Positions 21,897-34,108 of a DNA stretch of 64,000 nt are shown here, piece after piece. Under the pieces are notes generated by a model. It was not told where the DNA came from. It made no database searches and was given only the letters and a program-made list of their open reading frames with translations. The stretch's first letter is position 1. Every line of letters begins with the position of its first letter. The position numbers were made by a program, and so were the translations under genes. The DNA is from Ixodes scapularis (taxonomy: Eukaryota; Arthropoda; Arachnida; Ixodida; Ixodidae), in NCBI RefSeq assembly GCF_016920785.2, contig NW_024609880.1, positions 47,144,296 to 47,208,295 on the forward strand. Reading direction: 5' to 3'.

Positions 21897-22463
21897 TTAA
21901 CTCAAAGTGGTTCGTAATTTTTTTTTTTTTTTTTTTTGTAAGAACTTTGTGGCTGCGAAGTTAAGGCGTGACCCATTGGTGCCTTTGTTTGAAATGTTTT
22001 TTTGGTGGCGGTGTTGGGTCAGGATGTATAAAAGGAGGGAGCACTGAATAAAGTGGTTAGCTGTGTTTGAGACGTCGTCGTGTTTCTTCCACCCAGTCTC
22101 AGGTGGTAAAAAATGGTAAACGTTAGTCTTCCAACTCGGAACGCCCACTTTGGTCAGATGGTCAATGCGGGGTGAAATATAAAGTGCTGGAGTGAAAAGT
22201 CTTTGGTGTAAATGCGGGTTTGTATGTTATATCTTATTAAAAATACATAAACGGGAAGTTTTACGATGAAAAAAAAAAAAGGTTAGGCAGAGATAAATTA
22301 GCTTTCATGTAAGTTACGCTAGCGGTGCGACGATACTTCCCGAGAATGAAACGAGCTGACCGGTTTTGTGCTGCCTTGAGAGCGTCGATTAAATAAGAGT
22401 TACTGGTGTTCCAGATAGAAGAAGTATCCAAATTTGAGGCGATCGAGTCATTCCACAAGGTTA
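21897..22463 (-). pseudogene. LINE reverse-transcriptase C-terminal fragment, L2/CR1-like
   Basis: Minus-strand frames contain SSIWNTSNSYLIDALKAAQN with RSARFILGKYRRTASVTYMK and ANLSLPNL. After a poly-A frameshift the frame reads YFTP, IDHLTKVGVPSWKTNVYHF and LPPETGWKKHDDV. This is the familiar order of a W-P/N anchor, an AVQNRAARFI-type helix, SVT-MK--L-LP-L and then a TN-F--F-P-T--W segment at the end of ORF2 in CR1/L2-type LINEs. The upstream RT core is absent, so the copy is 5'-truncated. It belongs to a different family from the fragments at 18 kb. Confidence 0.8.
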
Positions 22464-22703
22464 ATTTTAAGAATGATAGTGTAAGAAAAATATTTCGTCT
22501 TACTTAACGCAACATGTGAAGTGCGTTATTCAACGTCCATTTTGCAGGAGGTATTACAAGTAACGTGACGCCCTAACATTTATACGCAGAAACAAAAAAA
22601 CAAATGAACGTTGTTAAGATAACAGGATGGTACAGAAGTATGATTACAGGACAACCATTATACTTTCTTTCATTTTTTTTTGTTAAGTTGTATGTTTCAT
22701 AAT

Positions 22704-23174
22704 TGATTTGATCATAACTATTGCACGACATATATTACATCGAGTCGGCTATGGCAAACTCTCGTTCAATTACCTCAGCGAAAAAGAAAAAAAAAATCGG
22801 CTTTGACTTTGACGTATCAGTCTGAAGCTTGCCAACATGCGAGCCGTTTGTAGTTTCAGTATTAATTAAACAGTAGTCGACGAAAAGCGATAATAATGTA
22901 ATAATGTACAATACAATACAATAACGAGCTCGGAATATGCCATGCCCTGCGGTTTTCAAGCTGTCAGTAAATATAGAAAATTGTGAGGATAAAGACACGC
23001 AACCTGGCCCACATTTTAAGGTACTGTGGTAACGCATTGCAGATGTTCGATGGACTCGAAAAATCGTACGTCAAAGCCGATTTTTTTTTTTCTTTTTCGC
23101 CGAGGTCATTGAACGAGAGTTTGCCATAGCCGACTCGATATAATATATGTCGTGCAATAGTTATGATCAAATCA
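22704..23174. mobile_element. Foldback element with ~105-bp near-identical arms
   Basis: Left arm 22704-22815 and right arm 23070-23174 are almost perfect reverse complements, sharing TGATTTGATCATAACTATTG, CACGACATATATTA and CGAGTCGGCTATGGCAAACT. The high arm identity suggests a fairly recent element. The central 250 bp has no coding capacity. Confidence 0.85.
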
Positions 23175-23223
23175 GTGCGCCTTTTTATTGTTTTTATTCA
23201 TTTTTATTGCGCTTGGTTAGCAT

Positions 23224-23394
23224 TATACTTCGTTTCATTTTATCTGCGAGCGAAGCGAAAGCTAGAAGCGCGAGACCAGCGCTTTTTGCGTTTCTGCCCA
23301 GCTCGCGCGCTCGAGCAAAGCCTGGACGCGCGGAGCTTTCGTGCTCGCGCTTCCAGCTTTGCCTTCGCTCGCACATAAGGTGAAACGAAGTATA
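23224..23394. mobile_element. 171-bp MITE bounded by TA
   Basis: TATACTTCGTTTCA opens it and TGAAACGAAGTATA closes it. The arms continue with TGCGAGCGAAG in inverted orientation. A TA at each edge would fit a Tc1/mariner-type duplication. Confidence 0.75.
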
Positions 23395-24866
23395 GAACAT
23401 ATATTGAGGTCTTCTTGGGACAAGTGTTATGTTTGCAAAAAGGTACGAAAATCGTTATTCAAATGAATGAGATAACGAAATAAACACTGTCTTATTAAAT
23501 GGGATGGCCCATTGATACACTCTATTTGAGTTAGCTGAAAGGACAAAAAATTAGCAAATAACACTGCGTTACATTATCACTTCGTCTAACATTGTGATTA
23601 AAATCTTAGGGTGGTTATATAAATATTGACGTGGCGACACATAAATAGATTTGTCCTGCTTCTAGACGTTTTGACTGAGCTAGACGGGTTCGAACCAGTC
23701 TTGAAAATGGTCACATTTAAACCTGCATTGTTGTTTTAGAATTACGCTTCCAGTAAAGTTAGTAAAAAAAAACTGTACCAAAGACGTGTTTTTTTAGGCT
23801 ATAAGAAACTTAGGTCACCACCGATATTTTCCTCTAAATCTCGTGTGAGTTTCTTGCGCTCATCAGGCGGTGTGAATAAATTTGGGCAAGAATTCCTACG
23901 TGCACACAGATGCATGAACTGAGACCATTTTTTACGCAGTGAACGCTGTGCTTTTTCTTTATTTTGGGAAGAGGCGTTGGCGCATTTGTTATGGTACAAT
24001 CACTTGAGAGTTCAGAACTTGGAGAGAGCGAGCATGCTTTCTCAACTTTGCCTCTTTTCTCTCAGGCATTGCCCCTAGTTTACAGTTGCAGTTTCAGTAG
24101 ACATACCTACTAGCAGGTACAAACTGCTCTAAAGCAGGTAAAAGTCTGGGAAGTCAGGACGGTGGGGACTCATTGTTTCGCGCTTTTCGCAGGGTGACTG
24201 GAGAACTGCTTTTACGAAGTATGGGGGATATGCAGACGATTTTGCTATGCCCGTCGTTTCCGTCTCTCCAGCATTGCATTTCATTTATTTCGGCTCAGGA
24301 GAGACGGGGGTGCGGTAGATAGGCCGAAGGCTCATACCAGACGGCCTGCAACACCCAAACTAATAGGAAAAAAAAGGGGGGGGGGGGGATAAGATGATCT
24401 ACAAAGGCGCAATCACAAGCCAAGATTTGCGATAACAGTGCGTTTTCTCCGGTGGGCCGTGTGGTTGTATTTTACCCTGCTCTCTGCAATACAGTGTCAT
24501 GACGAAGAGCTGGAACGTTCACGGTTTGTGCTGGGTTCACGGGGATCACGGTCTCCAAAACCGAAACCAGATCAGCGCGATAACTGCCTTGCGTACTCCG
24601 AAATGACAGAAGCAATAAGTTGTCGAAAGCCCGTTTTTTGGGGTTTCTAACCGAGTAAACAAGACAAATATAATTAAACCTAGTTGTTTGTATGCAGGCG
24701 GACTTATGTAACACAACAATACATCCTCTTTCCCGAAAGAAAAGCAAGTAACACTCAGTCCGCCGTACATGGCAGCAACTTCTTCGCTGCAAGACCTATG
24801 CTGGCAACGTAAGCGGTTTTCTAATGTCCGCCACCACGGTGAGCCGCGTCGCGTCCCCCCCTGTTT
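23395..24866. other. Unassigned stretch with poly(G) of 13
   Basis: The poly(G) run is at 24376-24388. No gene or repeat recognised. The ORFs near 24438-24792 have no known domain. Confidence 0.4.
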
Positions 24867-24867
24867 T

Positions 24868-25540
24868 TAGAGCGCAGCTCTTAGGGGCCCGTTCCCGGCT
24901 TGAGCGGCGTCGGCGTCGCCGTCGGCGTCGCCGTTGGCGTCGCCGTCGGCGTAACCAAGGTCATTCCAAGGTCACGTGGCCCCCAAGGTCATCCCAAGGT
25001 CACGTGACCCCCAAGGTCACCCCAAGGTCACGTGACCCCCAGAGGCCACGTGACCCCCAAGGTCACGTGACACCCGAAGTCACGTGACCCCCCCTGAGGT
25101 CATGTGGCACCCCCAGGTCACGTGACCACCCCCAGGGTCACGTGACCCCCGCCGAGGTCACGTGACCTCCCCGATGACGTCATCGTCACTGATGACGTCA
25201 CCGGCATCCGCATCGTCATCGTCATCATCACTGATGACGTCATCAGCGACGTAATTGATGACGTCACCGGCATCCGCATCGTCATCGTCATCAATACAGA
25301 TGACGTCATCAGTGACGTCACTGATGACGTCACCGACATCCGCATCGTCATCGTCATCATCGCTGACGACATCATCGGAGTCCGCATCGTCATCGTCACT
25401 GATGACGTCATCAGTGACGTCACTGATGACATCATCGGCATCGTCACGTGACCCCCCAAGGTCACGTGACCCCCCCCCCCCCCCCAGGTCACTTCACCCC
25501 CCCAGTACCCTTCCCTCCTCCTCCTCAAGAGCTGCGCTCT
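24868..25540. mobile_element. TIR element packed with GTCACGTGAC and TGACGTCA
   Basis: TAGAGCGCAGCTCTT at the left and AAGAGCTGCGCTCTA at the right are perfect inverted ends, with TA at each edge. The interior has a GTCGCCGTCGGC stretch, then about eleven CACGTG sites (many as GTCACGTGAC, mostly preceded by AAGGTCA or AGGTCA), then nine exact TGACGTCA sites among CATCGTCATC repeats, then two more GTCACGTGAC. There is no coding capacity. A relative lies at 14975-15494. Confidence 0.85.
24960..25490. repeat. E-box and CRE palindrome array
   Basis: GTCACGTGAC units spaced about 17-30 bases apart (24970-25170) give way to TGACGTCA units spaced about 20-60 bases apart (25174-25428), then E-boxes again near 25444-25470. 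The 16-base C run at 25470-25485 closes the array. These match consensus bHLH (CACGTG) and CREB/ATF (TGACGTCA) sites; actual binding is unproven. Confidence 0.85.
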
Positions 25541-25981
25541 AATTCGGTGTTACAGGGAGTTGTAAACGGCTTTCACTTTTTATTCGCTAACGCCACCACT
25601 GATCTTTACTGTAGTAGGCTGGATCGCGGACCGCGGCCTCGGCAGCTGGGGTGGAATGTCTCCACCGGCGGCCATTGATTGACACCACCAAACGCATGGG
25701 ACTCGATGGGGAAAATCTGTGCAAGTGGACTTTATTTAATTCGTAGAAGGTTTTCGACGATAAAACCTTAATGGTGTTTTCTAGTAATCGCGAGAACTAT
25801 CTTGTGACGCGTGGTTAAAAGGGGTCGTGTGAAACTTTAGAAAAAATATGTTTCTATCCTCTGTCGTGTTATGGTGTCAATGTCAGCTGGAGAAGCCAGT
25901 CGGAGCGGCTAAGAGATTTGCTCAGTTTTGGTGTCGTGTTCGCTCGGTTTACCCCGTCAACCAGTGTCCTGTTCTGCAATT

Positions 25982-28300
25982 TTACACTTGAAACGCATCG
26001 TACTGGTTAAGAACTCTAATCTTCAAATGTGACTTCTTGCCGATGATTGCTCCTTTGACTTTTTCAGCTGCCTTTTTTGCAAGGTGGTGGAATCTGATTT
26101 TTGAGTAGCATTCAGAGATCCATTTGATTAGCTTGCTGACGTGATCATCAAAGATTGATGAGTCGAGCTGATGCTCTTACAGTAATGGGAACAAGTTCAT
26201 GTTGCCCGTTGTAATGTCGTATAGGACAGCATTCGTCATGGTCAGTGACAACTTTTGACCCTTGGGCAGTTGGCCTCTCGTTGCAGCAAGCATCCTTCTG
26301 AGGCACTTTTTTGTTTCTGAGCATATGGTAATGACACTGTTTCAAGATAAAACTAAACCTCCACGTTTTTTGTTTGTTTGTTGTTGTTGTTGTTTTTTTG
26401 TCTGAGGAGTGTTGACATTTTGCCACTTGGGTTGGTTCACTTGTGTGTCTTCCAGTGCTTCAACGCAGTCAGGGCAGTTGGTATTCTTTCGTACCAGATA
26501 CCATCCTAACGATACAGCCCGAGATGTAGCATACCACGTTTTCGACATACAAAAAGAGTGAGTCATGGTCGTCGTCGGCTTGTGGGAGTGACTGGTAAAC
26601 CGGGTTGAGTCTCGTTGCCTTGTGCAAGTCCAGCTCATCCATATTTGCTGTCAGCTGCCTGCCCCTGTCACTGTCATGAAGACGGTGTTATCTTGGCTCT
26701 TGAGGTTGCCCGCTGTGCCAACCTCAATCTCGAGCTGGACAAGCATCCGTTTGTAGGCCCCCTTGAACTGCCCTGAGGTGGGGTTGTTGTTCCACCCCCC
26801 CCCCCCCCCCCTTGCTGCGGATGGCACAGAAGAGCAGCTCCAGCTGATCCTGGGAGAGCTTGTACGTAAGCAGGTACCTCATAAGTGAAGTTGGTCTACC
26901 AAGGAGGCACTCGCACAGGCTCTCCACACTCTCCATAGCAACCAGGAAACCCAAAAAGGCTTTCTTTCTGTTTGTCATCAGCAAGGGCTTGCCATCATTG
27001 TCTATTAGGCTTGTGATCTAGGCCAGCATCTCGCAAAAAAAAAATCTTTCCAGCGGTACTTTGTGTTGTGCCTGACAGTGATAGGTGCCTTGAAGTTCAT
27101 TGCATCGGGGTTCCTTGAATTCAGGTGTCAAAAAGCCTGTCGATCTTCTTAAATGAGCTAACAGTGGGGCCAGCAAAATGGGGCAGCCTCAGGTCTTCGT
27201 TGCAGAACGTGAGGGCGTCTGCAACACTAGCGCTGATCGTTTGCAGTGCACCCGACACTTTCCTTTTCTGGCTTCCCCCCTTGACATGAGCAGACCTTAG
27301 CTCAATTACAGCTCGGAGGCCCTCTCTTTCTTGCAAATCGTGCAATGCGGTCAGGTAGGCCCACTTGATTTCTCGACCCTCACCACCTTGAGGACCTTCA
27401 GCGTTGCCATTGTGTTTCGAAGAAGTTTCAGCATATGGTATGCGTCAAGGATGATGTGAAGTTTGAAGTCTGATTGGACGGATGCCCAAAACAGGAAACT
27501 ATCGGTGGCCTCATGTGAGCGCCAAGTGCCTCAAACATGTCGATGTTAGCACGAAGACCATCGCAGACGAGGGCTGGTATCAAGGCTCCTATGTCGTGTA
27601 GTTTCTGCAGGTAGACTTTCACTATGTTTGCTCGCTCGGGGCCAGTCAAACTGTTGCTCAAGAAGTATGCGCATGGCACCTTCCAGCTCGCGTCGAGGGC
27701 AGCCACGAGGAAAGCAAGAGCTTCAGTTGCAACTGGCTGGCTGTCGTCGTCCACACCGGTGCCCCTGTCTACAAAGCCCCCTGTAGCGCTCTCCATCCCA
27801 ATCAAAGTGCTTCCTGATTGCCATTTCGTCAATCATTAAGCTGCACACTACTTACTTTTTGCTCGTCTTTGCTTCCTCCACTTTTCTTTTCAGTGCTTCG
27901 AATGCTTCCTGGGTGAAGCCGGGCTCACCGTTGATGGCTGAATACCAGGTTCGCAGGGTACACTGGTGTGGAAGGGCCAAGGCGAACGTCTCTCGTACAT
28001 ACTGGTATGCTTTTGTCGAGTAGAACTGGAGAGTCAATGCGAACATCCATAGGCGGGCGGATACTTCTCCTTCGTTAGTTTACCTGATTGCTCTCAGGTC
28101 CAGCTCCAGTGGTACACCAGACATTCTGTTCCTTAGCACCACTGCTCCATCCTTAGACACAAGCTGATTTTTAAAGCTTCTCCAGAACTGCCTCCATTGA
28201 TGTTTCACTCTTCTGAAGCCTGGCGGACTTTTTCTGTAGTGTTTTAAGCTTCTTTGTCTTTGCCCAAAGCACTTTTATGGCAGACATCAGTCTTCGCTTT
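25982..28300 (-). pseudogene. Relict P-element (THAP9-like) transposase
   Basis: Read on the minus strand, the order is that of a P-element transposase. A coiled coil comes first (LWAKTKKLKTLQKKSARLQK, about 28185-28290). Next is a helical segment with FALTLQFYSTKAYQYVRETF and INGEPGFTQEAFEALK. The RNase H-like core begins at about 27840 with LMIDEMAIRKHFDWDG, holding the family's catalytic DEM-type motif, then TEALAFLVAALDASWKVP and LQKLHDIGA. Then come LDAYHMLKLLRNTMA, YLTALHDLQEREGLRAVIEL, SVADALTFC, KKIDRLFD, YLLTYKLSQDQLELLFCAIR and a C-terminus with HHLAKKAAEKVKGAI ending at a stop at 25982. Frameshifts, stops and a poly(C) run (26795-26811) break it. A second run (28419-28441) lies upstream. 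No THAP zinc finger was found. Confidence 0.9.
26795..26811. repeat. Poly(C) run inside the transposase relic
   Basis: It falls where family members have a Gly-Gly-X-Asn-rich stretch after the AIRS helix. The run probably grew from a short G tract in the coding strand. Confidence 0.85.
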
Positions 28301-29755
28301 AAGACTGACGGGCTTCGGGGTCCATCGTATGTGTGGTCGGAGAGGTGTGGAGCTGACACTCCATCTGTCTCAATTGATGATGCAGGTTCACTCGGTCGGG
28401 CCCTTTTTAGCGTGCTTACCCCCCCCCCCCCCCCCCCCCCCTGGATACGTGCCTGATGCGTTGAAACTGATACCATCCCGCTAGATCTCCGGTCACCACG
28501 AAAGAACAGGAGAAGGAGACTTCCCACCGGGACTCTCTTTTGTGTGTCCCAGACGTCACTATTGTCTCTCTGAAAGATTATAGAAGATTAATCTGTCACG
28601 CAAAATTCATACAAAAGCAGCTTTGGGGTTAGTTGCGGTGGACCGATTGCTGGCGCGCTTCGGCAGCTTCGGTGGCTGGAACGGATAGGGCATCCTGTCG
28701 ACGTCAGCCTCGCCGCAGTTTTTCTCGTCCTGAGAAAATCTACGTCACGATTGCGCCAGATGTCACATGCTCTCCACTGGCTGCTCACCGAGCGCTTGCC
28801 AGAGTGGGCAGTTTATAACGAAAAATGCAGCCAACAGGCTCAAAATACAAACGTACAATTGTCATTTACGGATATTGTGGATCATATTCAGCCTCTTTCT
28901 GAACACAACGGGCATATTTCAAATTTCATTGAAGTATCCCATTAAACAGAGAGTTTTTTTTTTTTTTTTTTCAAACATTCCTCGGGTAATGCGAAATCCC
29001 CCTTTGGCAGTATCCAGTTGATACTCGTCATGTTGGATGGTTTTAGAAACTTCAACCGCGTTTACCCACTTCACGGATCACTGGTGGCAGTTGTCAGTGG
29101 CATCCAGGTTAACCATGACGGCTATGAGAATCAGCCACGTCGCACCTCCGTCCTCAGGTACGTGACGGCGCCATTCCACCCGCATTGCGCGACCGTGTTA
29201 CAGGTATCGCTTTAATTTCTTCCCACATTGTTGGCGAAAAATACAACTTTTTACAATTAAAATTTTACTCTCCTAACACGCGCGTTAGATCCCAAAATGC
29301 AAGGCATATGCAAAGTTATCTGAAGATAGAGGAACATAACTCTCGAGACACTTCACAGCTGGCTCGGCGAGTCTGCAACACTGTATATTCGGCCGACCGC
29401 CAAAGGCGCCGACACCGCCCATGTGGTTGTTCTAAACCAACGGCTGCAACGTCGGCAGCGGCCCGACCAACAGTCGTGGGGGAGGGACGCAGTTCGGGCT
29501 GGCATGCGATGCCGAGGCCATCGCCCCGACGAGGGTGAGAGAAAGAAACGGCCGACTTTGCGTTTCCTCGTGCACGCGCCGTGCGCTTCCTGCAGCGGTT
29601 CTCCGTTGTGCGCGGACGAAGCCGCGCCGCCAAATGGCTTCCGCGTCTCGCCGACGATGACGCCAACGATGCAGCGGAGCGCCGAGTATCGACGTCGGGG
29701 CCACGTAGACGTCGCAAAAGATATTTCACCAAAAAAAGCTGCGTTAAAAAGAAAA
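28301..29755. other. Upstream side of the P-element relic; otherwise unassigned
   Basis: This is where a THAP domain would be expected, but no C2CH pattern could be seen. A poly(C) run lies at 28419-28441. The GC-rich block at 29380-29720 has overlapping ORFs on both strands, best explained by composition. Confidence 0.4.
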
Positions 29756-29756
29756 A

Positions 29757-30006
29757 AAAAATTGTGACTATGTGTATACAGCCTTAACTTAGTCTGCCCC
29801 AACGGGCGACTCGCCTCTCAGCTGTAGATTATAAATTTAGCCAGTGCAGTACAACCGCTAGCCAGGGGTCTTTAACGTGCACCACGCAGCAATGGTACAC
29901 GACCGCACGCCGGTACGACGCTCATTCAAATCGAAACGGGCAGGGGTGGGGCTCGAACCCAGGATCCCTGGGTTCTGCCAGCGCGAGCTTTCGCTCCTTT
30001 CTTGTA
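29757..30006 (-). mobile_element. tRNA-derived SINE, head-truncated copy
   Basis: On the minus strand it reads GAGCGAAAGCTCGCGCT, then GGGTTCGAGCCCC (B box, about 29949-29961), TGCCCGTTTCGATTTGAATG, GTACCGGCGTGCGG and GCGGTTGTACTGCACTGGCT, ending near GTATACACATAGTCACAA. It aligns along its length with the copy at 35150-35435 but lacks the A-box end. Confidence 0.85.
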
Positions 30007-30009
30007 GCT

Positions 30010-32520
30010 GTGGTGTTAAGTATTGTGCACCAGCGCGGAGTGCGTGAAGGCATCTCCAAACGCCCCTTTGCGAGCCCAGAACTTCGTCGCTTTTACACAG
30101 AAGTTTTCCCGGGCACGACCATGCCTGTCGCTGTCATCGCTTTGCGCGAAGCCTGTCACGAAATTCTGTCTTGATCTATACGTAACAGCGGCGTCCGATT
30201 ATTTATCGCGGTAGAAAACGTCAATTTCTCTCTCGGACAACGGTGCCACGGTGCGATGTTGGAGTTTCGCGGCACTGTGGGGTGGCGAACGGGTTCGGTC
30301 CGTCCTCGCTGGCGTCTGCTCGTCGCTTCTCTCGTGTGGATACGCTTGGGAAACAGACGAACCGCGGACATGTCGTCACGTGATCAAACCGTCCGCTGAT
30401 CGGTCCATCGTGTGAATGGACCATAAAGCGGCGTGTTCTCACATGGTGCGATGCAGGTGCTTCTCTCCCGTGTCGAATAAAAAAAGAACCGAGTACCTGC
30501 GCACTTCGAAGTAATTATCAAGACAAAAACAAACAAAAAAGAAGAAAAAGAAAAACATCCTCCAATAGTTCAACTACCCACCAAATTTATATCGGCTCAA
30601 ACCTCTTAAAAAGTTCTCAGCCGTCAAATCCACTTCCATGCAAAAACCCCGTCCCCGGCCTCTCCGAAATACCCTCTCTCTCATAACATGACTCGGCCTC
30701 AAAATGCAAAATGCACTACAGATGTCACCCGTCACCTCAGTGACAACATCGAAACGCACAAACGCACATAAAAAAATAAACGCTTATAATCGTAAAACAA
30801 AAATGCGCGAGCATATTTCCGAACAACCGCTCATTACGCTCTAAACCGCGCTCTTTCTCTTTTTTTTTTTTCTAATCGTTTTGATTTTCCTGCACGCCAA
30901 CTTGAACGCTTTGCCCCGTGCTTAATTTGAGAGTCAAATTCGGCGCCCTCATAAAAGGATCTGGCTCCTCCTTCCCCCCCCCCCCCCCCCCCCTCCCTCC
31001 GCTCTTTCTCCTCTCCAGCAGAAAGCAGACAGAAAGCCGAGCAAAACTCGAAAGCGCGAGTGAACGCGCCGCGCGCACCTTAATGCCTTCCAATTATGAG
31101 CAGCCCCGTAATTAAAGAATAAATTCGTCCTTTCGCTCATTTCGTTTTCGCCTTTTTATTCGCCTTACAAATCTCCCTTCAATCTGCGCGCCAGAGCCAC
31201 TTTAAAAGCGCGCGCTCCAAATCCGTGAATCAATAAACCGGGGCTGCCTTCGTATATACACCTCCCGGGAAGATAAAACCCTCGGAAAAAACAATTATAA
31301 AGAAAATACTCAGAAATAAGGATTTCGGTAATAAATTTGGGGAGCAAACGGACGTTATAATCTCGGTACGTCTCACGGGCGTCTTCTCCGCTCGAAATTT
31401 TTCTTGCGGAGCTTCACGCCCCGCCATTTATCTCACGCAAGCGTCGCCTCTCCTTCCCAAGTACAGCCGGGGCTTGAACGAACGCCGCACAAGAGAAGCC
31501 GCTGCGAATTCTTTCTGGAATCTCGCCGGTTCTACCAGCCAAAAGACGCGTCCAAAACGCAATCACGTGATGACGTTTCTGACACCTGATTGGCTCTTTC
31601 TCCGCGGTAGCCTTCTCTGTTGTCAGAAGGTGAACCGTAATGATATTAAGGCGGCGAGGTTGGCATTCGGCGTGCGGTGGCCATTTGGGCCGTGCGAGTT
31701 TATTTTCGAGAGGGTCGTTCGTTTATCGTTCAGTCAACATTTCCCGAGACTGAAGCTAAACTCGGTGTCCCACTCGGGGAAGATATTTATGTGGTTTGCA
31801 TTGAGGCATAATTTTTAATCGAGCGAAGGCCCCTGTGGAAATAAAGTGGGTACAAAATGAGACTGGACCCGCAGGGTCGGCTATATATATATATATATAT
31901 AAAGAGAGAGATTTTTTTTTTCCGATTTGCACAAGTGGGTATTGTTTTCCCGATCATCCTCGGCAAAGCGTACATTCGTTGTATGAACGATGGTGATCCA
32001 ATGGGTATAACACACCTTCAGGATATCGCAAAAATTGAATTCAACATGGCACCATTGTTTTGTGAAAATTCCCAAACAATTCGCTAATCAAGATCTATAG
32101 GTATAAAAAACACATCTACACAATATTTTTTAATGTAAAATAATGTTTCTGCAATCCGGAGAATCAGGACGTTTGATTTTATCAATAAGAAAGGCTAGAT
32201 TTAATCCCGAATTCACTCGAATTCGCCTGCAATGTTAGATCAAACGACCCAGCTGTATAATCCTGATATTGCTTTTCTATTGGTTCTGGGTGTTTCCTTT
32301 TTTTTATTTTTTTTTTTTTTGTGAGCGATGTAATGTTTTATTGGGAAATCACATGCCTGACTTTTTTTTTTTTTTTTATGCGGAACAACGTTTACGCGCG
32401 CGTTGTCACTCGAGGCCGTGTCCCCAGAACAGAGAACGGGAAATCCTCCTTCGAGCTTCCTGAACCCCGCGTGAGGCAACCACAAAAGCACAATAAGCAG
32501 GAACATAAAGCCTACGAATG
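30010..32520. other. Mostly unassigned, with poly(C) and TA microsatellite
   Basis: A poly(C) of 20 lies at 30974-30993 and a short (TA)n near 31881-31901. The long minus-strand A-rich region at 30480-30790 is non-coding. A TATA-less, GC-rich segment around 31480-31700 has no recognisable ORF. Confidence 0.35.
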
Positions 32521-32527
32521 TCATTAA

Positions 32528-33154
32528 AGGAGCTGTGCAACAATTTTTGTACTGTGCACAAATACCGCTTAAAACGAATCCCTAACGTTAATGACCTATG
32601 AAACACGCGTTCGTTTTTCACCCCACGCAATAGAAGTCCCAGAAAAAAATTTAAGAAAAACGAGCAGCGTTCACCCCCTCAACTCGCATCCAGAACAAGC
32701 GGCCACGTGATCTGGAGCCGATTATATGCCGCCAGTGTTGATCATAGCCACGCGCTGGGGTTGGCAAGGCGCAGGACACGCGCTGAGTTCCAGACATTGT
32801 TATGGCTCGGCTGTTGTCGTCGTTGCAGCGATTGGATACGGGTCACAACCCGAATGCTTCTCGAGCTAGCAATTGTCACGAGCCCAAGTCGAGTGCCCAC
32901 GCAATGCTCGGGTCCAATCTATGAACTGCATTCAAATATCGTCACTTGGGTGTACTGCGATCCCCGAGTTACGTCATCAAATTTTGCAAAGGAGAGATTG
33001 AATGAAAATGATCGCTTTTGTCCTTGAAATTACACCGCAACAAAGGAGTTTCTTGGCCAATGGCGTTGCGTGTGAGTATCCTTGAGTCCCAGGTGTGCCA
33101 GTAAGCTCGTGTAGAGAGAAAAACATTCCAATTGAATATCGTTGCACAGCTCCT
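32528..33154. mobile_element. 627-bp TTAA-flanked (piggyBac-type) element
   Basis: AGGAGCTGTGCAAC at the left and its reverse complement at the right are flanked on both sides by TTAA (32524-32527 and 33155-33158), the exact duplication of piggyBac-type transposons. The inverted repeats are only about 14 bp and the inside is non-coding. Confidence 0.75.
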
Positions 33155-33167
33155 TTAAACTCCAATA

Positions 33168-33575
33168 GGGAGTATTCACTGGCGGCCATAGCTGTGTGCG
33201 CGAATGCTGAACGCGTGCTGACGGCGAGCTTCCACAGTTCTTTTGGAACGTGCATTCCGCACCATCAAGAGTGCCGGTCTTAGCAGCCTATTGATGTGAG
33301 CTTGTTCTGAGCATGCGCTCTAAACAGCACCCAGAAATATGGCGTCCAGTGAATACTCCGTATAGAGATCAAAGCAAGCAAGCAGATATTTGGTGGCCAA
33401 AGCTGTGTGCTCTTCGATTAAGCGCATGCTGAAAGCAATTGCTTCAAAAGTGGTTTTGCAACGTGCATTACACACCATCGGGACTGTCGGTCTTTGCAGC
33501 CTATAAAAGCGAGCTGGTTCTGAGCGTGCGCTGTGAACAGAGCACTCAAATATGGCAGCCAGCGATACCCCCTAT
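33168..33575 (+). repeat. Tandem duplication of a ~200-bp unit
   Basis: Unit 1 (about 33178-33360) and unit 2 (about 33392-33570) share GGCCATAGCTGTGTGC versus GGCCAAAGCTGTGTGC, then AACGTGCATT, CACCATC, GTCGGTCTTNGCAGCCTAT, GAGCTNGTTCTGAGC and CAAATATGGC. Unit 1 also has inverted ends GGAGTATTCACTGG and CCAGTGAATACTCC, so it may have started as a small foldback element. Confidence 0.75.
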
Positions 33576-34108
33576 TAGCGGCGAGATGTTTCGGTGGTGC
33601 CCTCGTTTGGTTACCTTTCGTGATGTCATTACATTGTGAAGAACAAGTTCAGTGGTGTTTTTAATGAGCATCGCGAAAGCCTGAAATCATGGCGCTCTCA
33701 AAATAACACTGCCCACACCATCAAAATTGAAGTTCTTACATTCCTCTTATTTGCGTCGATTCGAAATCTTTTGCTGACGGCAGAGTCAGCATTCGGCCAT
33801 TGTGGTGGGCCGACCACAGCGACGCTTTCGATCGCTCACGTCGCCAATAAAGCCGCATCTATGGGCTCACCACTCTCCTTCTCTCTTCGCCGAGAAAGAG
33901 ACATCATGGTCGTGCTCATCTGAGATGGCGATCGCTGCTCATCAGCGAATGAAAGCTTGTGCAGTCCTATACCTATTTCACAAAATTACTCGTACCAAAC
34001 TGACGCAGACCAAAAAAAAAAAAAAAAAAGGAAAAAAGAATGAAAGAAAGAAAGAATGAAGAGGGCTTACTCAATTTATATCCCGCCCCCTCTTAAAAAA
34101 AAATTACC

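Noticed and set aside
25118..25528. Met/Thr/Ser-rich 136-codon ORF
   Set aside because: It is a translation of the CATCGTCATC and TGACGTCA array.
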